From: an uncultured Oscillospiraceae bacterium
Lineage (GTDB): Bacteria; Bacillota; Clostridia; Oscillospirales; Oscillospiraceae
Direction of reading: 5' to 3'
Length of the DNA: 15,447 bases
NCBI GenBank assembly: GCA_900763995.1
Contig: CAAFMK010000073.1
Span: 1 to 15,447 of the forward strand
The notes under the pieces were generated by a model that ran no database searches, was not told the origin of the DNA, and worked only from the letters and a program-made list of their open reading frames with translations. Shown piece after piece: positions 7,455 to 12,583 of this stretch; within the stretch, counting starts at the first letter, position 1; each line of letters opens with the position of its first letter. The translations under genes and the position numbers were made by a program.

Positions 7455-8729
7455 ATGGAAAAGCTTGATTTTTCCCGGGTCGGGGAGAAGATGTACCATG
7501 AGAAGCTGGCCAACGGCCTGAATGTATTTGTGTTCCCCAAGGATGAATTTCAAAAGGGATACGCCTTTTTTGCCACCAACTACGGGGGCATGGATATGCG
7601 CTTTTGTCTGGATGGTCAGTGGCACGACACCCCCGCCGGAGTGGCCCACTATCTGGAGCACAAGATGTTTGACACCCAGGAGGGCAACGCCCTTCAGGAT
7701 CTGGCGGCCAACGGGGCCAGCCCCAACGCTTTCACCAGCAACGCCATCACCGGCTACTACTTTGAGTCCACAGAGAAATTTGAGGAGAATCTGCGGATTT
7801 TGCTCTCCTTTGTCTCCATCCCCTGGTTCACCAAAGAGAGTGTGGACAAGGAGCAGGGGATCATCGGACAGGAGATCGGCATGATCGAGGACGACCCCAG
7901 CTGGAAGGTCTTTATGAACCTGATGGCCGCCATGTATAAAACTCACCCCATCCGGGTGAGTGTGGCGGGCAGTGTGGAGTCCATCTCCCACATCACCGCT
8001 GAAACGCTGTACGCCTGCCACAAGGCATTTTATGACCCGGCAAATATGGTGCTGTGTGTGGCCGGCCCGGTAGACCCCCAGCATATCTGTGAGGTGGCCC
8101 GTGAGATCCTGCCCAAGGAGGCCGGCCCCATCGCCGCCAAGGACTATGGAGCAAAAGAGGACATTCAGGTGGCCCAGGCCCTGATTGAGGAGCGCATGGA
8201 GGTCTCCACCCCCATTTTCCAGCTGGGCTGCAAGGGCGAGGCGGAGCAGCTGGGTGAGGCCCGTCTGCGCCAGGAGCTGGTGGGTGAGCTGGCTCTGGAG
8301 GTATTGCTGGGCAGCTCCAGCCCCCTGTATGCCAAGCTGTACCGGGAGGGGCTTATCAATAAAAACTTCTCCTATGGATATGAGAACTACCCCGGCTGCG
8401 CCTTTTTGTGCGCTGGAGGAGAGTCCAAAGATCCCCAGGCTGTGAAGATGGCGGTGGCCGACGAGGCCGCCCGCATTGGCCGGGATGGCGTGGACAACCG
8501 GCTGTGGGAGCGGGTGAAAAAAGGTCTCTACGGCAGCAAGGTACGGGGGCTCAACTCCTTTGAAAACCTGTGTGTGGGACAGGCCCAGGCATTTTTTGCA
8601 GGCACAGACTTTTTAAGCTTTGCTGACCTCTTTGGTTCCATCACCAAAGAGGAGGCGGAGCAGCTCATCCAGAACTGGGTGATGCCAGAGCGCACTGCCC
8701 TGTCAGTGGTACGGCCCAAGGAGGGGTGA
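7455..8729 (+). CDS. ymfH: M16-family zinc metallopeptidase (YmfH type)
   Basis: A 424-residue M16 peptidase with the inverted zinc motif HYLEH at residues 65-69 (His65 and His69 bind zinc, Glu68 is the catalytic base). The third ligand is probably Glu140 in EQGIIGQEIGMIEDDP, at the expected distance of about 75 residues. NAFTSNAITGYYFE (91-104) and the C-terminal-lobe segment LLGSSSPLYAKLYREGLI match the family. An AAAGGAGGG site precedes the ATG. It is presumed to form a heteromer with the motif-less YmfF-like protein encoded 3 nt upstream, like the catalytic/non-catalytic pairs of mitochondrial processing peptidase and PqqL-like systems. The substrate is unknown. Its stop codon overlaps or closely precedes the lgt start. 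Confidence 0.87.
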   Translation: MEKLDFSRVGEKMYHEKLANGLNVFVFPKDEFQKGYAFFATNYGGMDMRFCLDGQWHDTPAGVAHYLEHKMFDTQEGNALQDLAANGASPNAFTSNAITGYYFESTEKFEENLRILLSFVSIPWFTKESVDKEQGIIGQEIGMIEDDPSWKVFMNLMAAMYKTHPIRVSVAGSVESISHITAETLYACHKAFYDPANMVLCVAGPVDPQHICEVAREILPKEAGPIAAKDYGAKEDIQVAQALIEERMEVSTPIFQLGCKGEAEQLGEARLRQELVGELALEVLLGSSSPLYAKLYREGLINKNFSYGYENYPGCAFLCAGGESKDPQAVKMAVADEAARIGRDGVDNRLWERVKKGLYGSKVRGLNSFENLCVGQAQAFFAGTDFLSFADLFGSITKEEAEQLIQNWVMPERTALSVVRPKEG

Positions 8730-8734
8730 CCAGG

Positions 8735-9817
8735 GTGGGATTTTTGCAAAATCTGATTGCGCTGCCCGGCCCGGAGACCGTTCAGTCGGTGGCATTTCCC
8801 GGGCTTGGGCTGGAATTTGAACTAAATCGGGTGGCCATCATTGTCCTTGGCCGCCCCATTTACTGGTATGGCATCATTATCGTCAGTGGTCTGATCCTGG
8901 CGGTCATCCTGTGCAGCCGCTGGGGAAAGCGGTATGGCATCACAGAAGAAAATCTCATTGATATGCTGATGTTTGCCATTCCGGCGGCCCTGATCTCTGT
9001 GCGGACCTACTATGTCATCTTCAATCTGGGGATGTACAAAAATATGGACGGCTCCTTGAACTGGGGAAAGATCTTCCGCTACAGTGACGGCGGACTGGCC
9101 ATCTATGGGGCGATCATCTCCTCGGTCATTGTGTTGTTCATTTTCTGCAAGGTGAAAAAGCTCAACTTTCTCGCCTTTGCTGATCTGGGTGTCCACGGCC
9201 TGTTGATTGGACAGCTCATTGGCCGGTGGGGCAACTTCATGAATGTGGAGGCCTTTGGCGGTACCACCACCCTGCCCTGGAGAATGTGCGGCCCCACCAT
9301 TGCAGACTACATGGCCCGCAATGGATATGTGGATCAACAGGGGTATCAGGCCATTCTGGATGGCACCATGGGGGTTCATCCCACCTTTTTCTACGAGTCG
9401 GTCTGGAATCTGGCAGGTCTGTTTCTGGTGTACCAGCTGGGGAAACGGCGAAAGTATGACGGACAGTGTTTCCTCTTTTATATTTTCTGGTACGGTCTGG
9501 GCCGGGCCTGGATCGAGGGTCTGCGTACTGACAGCCTCTACTTCTTTGGGCTGGAGCTCTTTGGCGTGCCCATCCGCACCTCCCAGATGCTGGCGGCGGT
9601 GTCTGCCATAGCCGCAGGGGCGGTACTGCTGTGGATAATGCAGAAGTCCAAGGGACAGAGAGCCCAGCTGTTTGTCCATCAGACTCAGGGGCAGCAGACA
9701 GAAACTACAGTACAGGGTGAGGAAGTGCCCCAGAGTGGACACAGTGAGCCATCCGCCCCCTCTGAGCAGGAGCGGGATGAGGGTACTGCTCAGGATGAAC
9801 ATACGAGGGAGGAATGA
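8735..9817 (+). CDS. lgt: Phosphatidylglycerol-prolipoprotein diacylglyceryl transferase Lgt
   Basis: A polytopic membrane enzyme that transfers diacylglycerol from phosphatidylglycerol to the lipobox cysteine of prolipoproteins. IYWYGIIIVSGLI is the usual first helix. The Lgt signature IGRWGNFMNVEAFGG contains the essential Arg, HPTFFYESVWNL is present, and GLGRAWIEGLRTDSLYF contains the second conserved Arg. The loop matching E. coli GGMSFHGG reads GGLAIYGA, with Tyr at the His103 position, a variant I recall in other Gram-positive Lgts. The GTG at 8735 lies 10 nt after AAGGAGG; a GTG at 8726 overlapping the ymfH stop (GTGA) is also possible. After the last helix (about nt 9640) an unusual Gln/Glu/Ser-rich hydrophilic tail of about 58 residues extends beyond normal family length. 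The stop overlaps the folD ATG. Confidence 0.95.
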   Translation: MGFLQNLIALPGPETVQSVAFPGLGLEFELNRVAIIVLGRPIYWYGIIIVSGLILAVILCSRWGKRYGITEENLIDMLMFAIPAALISVRTYYVIFNLGMYKNMDGSLNWGKIFRYSDGGLAIYGAIISSVIVLFIFCKVKKLNFLAFADLGVHGLLIGQLIGRWGNFMNVEAFGGTTTLPWRMCGPTIADYMARNGYVDQQGYQAILDGTMGVHPTFFYESVWNLAGLFLVYQLGKRRKYDGQCFLFYIFWYGLGRAWIEGLRTDSLYFFGLELFGVPIRTSQMLAAVSAIAAGAVLLWIMQKSKGQRAQLFVHQTQGQQTETTVQGEEVPQSGHSEPSAPSEQERDEGTAQDEHTREE

Positions 9818-10665
9818 CCGTGTCTACGGTTTTCATGGACGGAAAAGCACTCTCCGCCCGAATCAAGGAGCAGGTGCGGGCGAAGGTGGAGACAATGGCC
9901 CGTCGGCCCGGCTTGGGCATGGTGCTGGTGGGGGAAAATCAGGCGGCCCAGGTGTATGAGGCTGGCAAGCAGAAGGACTGCAAGCAGTGCGGCATTTACT
10001 ATGAGACCTACCGCCTGCCTGAGGATGTGAGCCAAAAGGAGCTGGTAGAGGTGGTGCAGGTACTCAACCAGCGGGAGGACATTGATGGAATCCTGATCCA
10101 GTTCCCCCTGCCGGAGCACCTGGACGACCGGGTTGTGCAGCTGGCCATTCGGCCAGATAAGGATGTGGACTGTGTCAATCCCTCCAATGTGGGTGACCTG
10201 ATTTTGGGGGTGGACTCCTTCCGGCCCTGTACCCCGGCTGGAGTGATGCGCCTGCTGGAGGAGTATCAAATTGACCCGGTGGGCAAGCGGTGTACAGTGG
10301 TGGGCCGCTCCAACATTGTGGGCAAGCCCCAGGCTATGCTGATGCTGCTCAACCACTCCACTGTGACTGTGTGCCACACAAAAACAGCCAACCTGAAAGA
10401 GGAGTGCCAGCGGGCGGACATTCTGATCACTGCCGCCGGTCAGACAGGGCTCATTACCGCCGATATGGTCAAGGAGGGCGCTGTGGTGGTGGATATTGCC
10501 ATCAATCGGGATACCAATGGCAAGCTGTGCGGCGATGCAGTCTTTGACGAGGTGGCCCCAAAGACCTCTTACATCACACCCGTTCCCGGCGGTGTGGGCC
10601 CGGTGACCCGCTCCATGCTGATGGAAAACACTTTAAAAGCGGCCCTGATCCACGGGAAAAAATAA
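9814..10665 (+). CDS. folD: Bifunctional methylenetetrahydrofolate dehydrogenase/cyclohydrolase FolD
   Basis: A 283-residue cytosolic enzyme that interconverts 5,10-methylene-, methenyl- and 10-formyl-tetrahydrofolate using NAD(P). Seen here: QVYEAGKQKDC with the catalytic Lys52, DGILIQFPLP (91-100), the cofactor-binding GRSNIVGKPQAMLMLL (164-179), and the C-terminal signature TPVPGGVGPVTRSMLMENTL. Some normally conserved spots differ: the PAS segment after the VG strand is QAA, KDVDGF-H is KDVDCVN, and the GxPG loop is GQTG. Activity is still likely, as the catalytic Lys and signature loops remain. The ATG overlaps the lgt stop (ATGA); a GTG at 9820 has better spacing from GGGAGG and would shorten the protein by two residues. 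Last gene of the operon. Confidence 0.95.
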   Translation: MTVSTVFMDGKALSARIKEQVRAKVETMARRPGLGMVLVGENQAAQVYEAGKQKDCKQCGIYYETYRLPEDVSQKELVEVVQVLNQREDIDGILIQFPLPEHLDDRVVQLAIRPDKDVDCVNPSNVGDLILGVDSFRPCTPAGVMRLLEEYQIDPVGKRCTVVGRSNIVGKPQAMLMLLNHSTVTVCHTKTANLKEECQRADILITAAGQTGLITADMVKEGAVVVDIAINRDTNGKLCGDAVFDEVAPKTSYITPVPGGVGPVTRSMLMENTLKAALIHGKK

Positions 10666-10666
10666 G

Positions 10667-10696
10667 GAGCGCCAGACTTGTGAAAGTCTGGTGCTC
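10667..10696 (+). terminator. Hairpin just after folD (possible terminator)
   Basis: A 13-bp stem with one G-U pair (10667-10679 with 10684-10696) and a GTGA tetraloop begins 2 nt after the folD stop. It is GC-rich and strong, but the following bases (TGCTTGTCG) lack a proper U-tract, so termination here may be weak or aided by the later stems. Confidence 0.45.
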
Positions 10697-10864
10697 TGCT
10701 TGTCGAAAAAAGCCCTCCTGCAAGGAGTTCCATCATCCGCAGATGATGGAATAAAATCAAAGCCTGTCATTTTCAGGGACATGTGTCTTGTAAATGACAC
10801 TTCTCACGAAATTTTTGAGGACAATTTCCCAAGAAATCGAGTTAAAAATTTCGTGCAGTCCAAC

Positions 10865-10893
10865 TCGAAAAAGTGGCTTTGCCACTTTTTCGA
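10865..10893. terminator. A/T-flanked hairpin, candidate bidirectional terminator
   Basis: A perfect 13-bp stem, TCGAAAAAGTGGC with its complement, and a 3-nt loop. The GTGGC core with A5 on one side and T5 on the other is the usual look of a bidirectional terminator between convergent genes. It lies inside the MITE-like element. Confidence 0.5.
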
Positions 10894-10973
10894 CAGTCTC
10901 AGCGCCAGACTTGTGAAAGTCTGGCGCTCTGCGTTATGGAGTATCATTTTTAGTGTGAGGGGTTGGGTGATCC

Positions 10974-12302
10974 TCATTTGTCGGCGGCGTACTGGCTGAG
11001 TTTTTCTCCTAGTATGTGGGGCTCATTGGGTACAAGCCCCTGTGCCACCTGATCCAGCAGATGATGGAGGGCCGCTCCAATGTCCCGGCCAGATAGGCCC
11101 GCCCTGATGGCATCCCGGCCGTTCACCGCCAGATCTTTGAGGGACAAACAGCTGCCCTCCTCCAGCACCGTGCGGGCCAGAGCCAAAGCATGTCGGCGGT
11201 CATGCTCCCACGGGCTGTCCGGGGTGGCGGTGGCCAGCGCATCCGCCCCTTTCAGGGCCATGAGCTGAAAGAAAGTCTCCTCCCCAAGGCGGGCCAGCCA
11301 CCGCCCCACACAGGCCCTTGTGGGGGATATGGTCATATCGTGGCGGGAAACAAGGGTGAGCACCTGCTCCTGGGTGGCCCTGTCCAGCCGGAGGCGGGAC
11401 AGGGCAGTTTGGGCCAGCTGGGCGCTGAGATTTGGGTGACCATAGAAGTGTCCCACCCCATTCTCATCCAACTGAAAGCTGTCAGGCTTGCCCACATCGT
11501 GGAGGAGGGCGGCCAGCCGCAGGACAGGGGCGGGGGGAACCCCCTCCAGCGCCTTTACACTGTGGGTGTACACATCATAGCAGTGGTGTGGGTTGTGCTG
11601 GGCAAAGCCCACACACGGGCCAAGCTCCGGGACAATCTGCACTGCCGCCTCTGGAAAGTCCAGCAGAATACGCCCGGCGGCCGGGGAGCACAGCAGGCGG
11701 ACAAACTCGCTGGAGATCCGCTCCCATGCCACATGGGACAGCTGGGGGATGTGGCGGCGGACAGCGGCGGCAGTCTGCGTCTCCAGTGTAAAGTCCAGCT
11801 GGGCGGCCAGCCGCAGGCCCCGGAGGGGGCGCAGGGCATCCTCCTCAAAGCGCTGGTCGGGCTGACCCACGCACCGGATCAGCCCTTTGGACAGATCCTC
11901 CTGCCCGCCGTACTGGTCAATGAGCCCATCAGGCCCCCAGGTCATGGCGTTTATGGTGAAATCCCGCCGGGCCAGATCCTGGCTTAAATCGTCGGTAAAG
12001 GTGACAAGGTCAGGCCGGCGGTGGTCGGAGTACCCCTCCTCCCGCCGGAAGGTGGTCACCTCAACAGGTAGCCCCTGAGACATGATGGTGACAGTCCCGT
12101 GCTTGAGCCCGGTTTTGATGCAGGGCAGATGGGATAATATCTTCTCCACCTGCTCCGGGCGGGCGGCGGTGGCCACATCGTAGTCGTGGGGCGGGATGTC
12201 CAGCAGACTGTCCCGAACACAGCCCCCCACAAGCACCGTTTGAAATCCAGCCCGGTTCAGCGTGCTGACCACATCAATAGCCCGTTCATCCCATGGTACC
12301 AT
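10974..12302 (-). CDS. cca: CCA tRNA nucleotidyltransferase with HD domain
   Basis: A class II nucleotidyltransferase of 442 residues that adds or repairs the 3'-CCA of tRNAs. The head has LVGGCVRDSLLD (24-35) and the catalytic DYD (Asp40, Asp42). ARRDFTINAM (111-120) follows, then the base-selecting EEDALRPLR (153-161, containing EDxxR). An RNA-binding helical part leads to an HD phosphohydrolase domain with LLHDVGKP (266-273). The ATG at 12302 is preferred because AAGGAGG lies 7 nt upstream; extending to 12410 would run through the promoter. Poly(A) polymerase is a close relative, but CCA addition is the usual activity in clostridia. It is transcribed divergently from leuS and converges on folD across the structured repeat. 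Confidence 0.92.
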   Translation of the reverse strand: MVPWDERAIDVVSTLNRAGFQTVLVGGCVRDSLLDIPPHDYDVATAARPEQVEKILSHLPCIKTGLKHGTVTIMSQGLPVEVTTFRREEGYSDHRRPDLVTFTDDLSQDLARRDFTINAMTWGPDGLIDQYGGQEDLSKGLIRCVGQPDQRFEEDALRPLRGLRLAAQLDFTLETQTAAAVRRHIPQLSHVAWERISSEFVRLLCSPAAGRILLDFPEAAVQIVPELGPCVGFAQHNPHHCYDVYTHSVKALEGVPPAPVLRLAALLHDVGKPDSFQLDENGVGHFYGHPNLSAQLAQTALSRLRLDRATQEQVLTLVSRHDMTISPTRACVGRWLARLGEETFFQLMALKGADALATATPDSPWEHDRRHALALARTVLEEGSCLSLKDLAVNGRDAIRAGLSGRDIGAALHHLLDQVAQGLVPNEPHILGEKLSQYAADK

Positions 12303-12336
12303 GTCCTCGCCTCCTTGTGTTTGAAGTATGGTGGCT

Positions 12337-12365
12337 ATGGTATCATAGACAAAGGGGAATTGCAA
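12337..12365 (-). promoter_or_regulatory. Promoter of cca
   Basis: On the minus strand: TTGCAA (12365-12360), 17 nt, then TACCAT (12342-12337) with a TGA extended -10. The predicted start is near 12330, leaving about 28 nt to the ATG, with AAGGAGG between. Confidence 0.62.
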
Positions 12366-12404
12366 GAAACACAGGGGATAGAGGGCTCTTTTTCCCGCCA
12401 GCCC

Positions 12405-12433
12405 TTGCAATCAGGGGCAAATTCTTGTATAAT
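12405..12433 (+). promoter_or_regulatory. Promoter of leuS
   Basis: TTGCAA (12405-12410), exactly 17 nt, then a perfect TATAAT (12428-12433). The predicted start is near 12440, giving a leader of about 145 nt before leuS. The -35 hexamer is the same as that of the divergent cca promoter 40 bp away. Confidence 0.82.
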
Positions 12434-12447
12434 GATTCGGAATCATT
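12431..12447. promoter_or_regulatory. Perfect dyad over the leuS -10 and start site
   Basis: AATGATT-CGG-AATCATT, a 7-3-7 perfect palindrome that begins inside the TATAAT box and extends past the predicted start. The position is that of a repressor operator, or of a hairpin at the very 5' end of the transcript. It resembles the AATGAT/ATCATT half-sites of Fur-type boxes only loosely (the spacing differs), so no regulator is assigned. Confidence 0.5.
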
Positions 12448-12583
12448 TTATCATTTAGGGCAGTGGTGTATCTGGAGATCGTGGGCATTTCAAGGGGCTT
12501 TGGAGCGTAGCGATATGGCCCAAGGATGCCTGAAAAGTGCAGCGCTGTCTTATGGCCGTCCCGGCTGAACTATACAGGAAAGT
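12440..12583 (+). other. leuS 5' leader (no T-box recognised)
   Basis: About 145 nt of untranslated leader. It holds an 8-codon frame (ATG 12433 to TAG 12459, no leucine codons, overlapping the start site) and a possible nested stem in which GGCAT (about 12483) pairs with ATGCC (about 12529). The T-box antiterminator consensus (GGGTGGNACCGCG) and a terminator stem with U-run were looked for and not found. Confidence 0.45.

Larger units (their letters stand above)
10667..10932. repeat. MITE-like structured intergenic repeat element
   Basis: The region between convergent folD and cca is almost wholly occupied by one symmetrical element. Its ends, 10667-10710 and 10886-10929, are 44-nt imperfect terminal inverted repeats (35 of 44 positions match when one is reverse-complemented). 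Each end is itself a hairpin, so the element also shows a 32-nt direct repeat (10668-10699 and 10901-10932, one difference, C to T, which keeps pairing as G-U). Both end hairpins carry a GTGA (GNRA-type) loop. Between them lie further perfect stems: 10728-10737 with 10742-10751 (10 bp), 10765-10772 with 10792-10799 (8 bp), 10805-10816 with 10844-10855 (12 bp), and 10865-10877 with 10881-10893 (13 bp). No coding frame or target-site duplication is evident. It is likely a non-autonomous mobile or dispersed repeat that also supplies terminators. Confidence 0.65.

Noticed and set aside
8822..9802. 326-codon minus-strand frame over lgt
   Set aside because: Codon-aligned antisense shadow of lgt, with no family resemblance.
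10691..10999. 102-codon plus-strand frame within the folD-cca intergenic region
   Set aside because: It runs through the hairpins of the repeat element and into the 3' end of cca, with no ribosome binding site and no coding character.
12440..12583. T-box riboswitch upstream of leuS
   Set aside because: Expected for clostridial leuS, but the antiterminator consensus and the terminator stem with U-run were not found.
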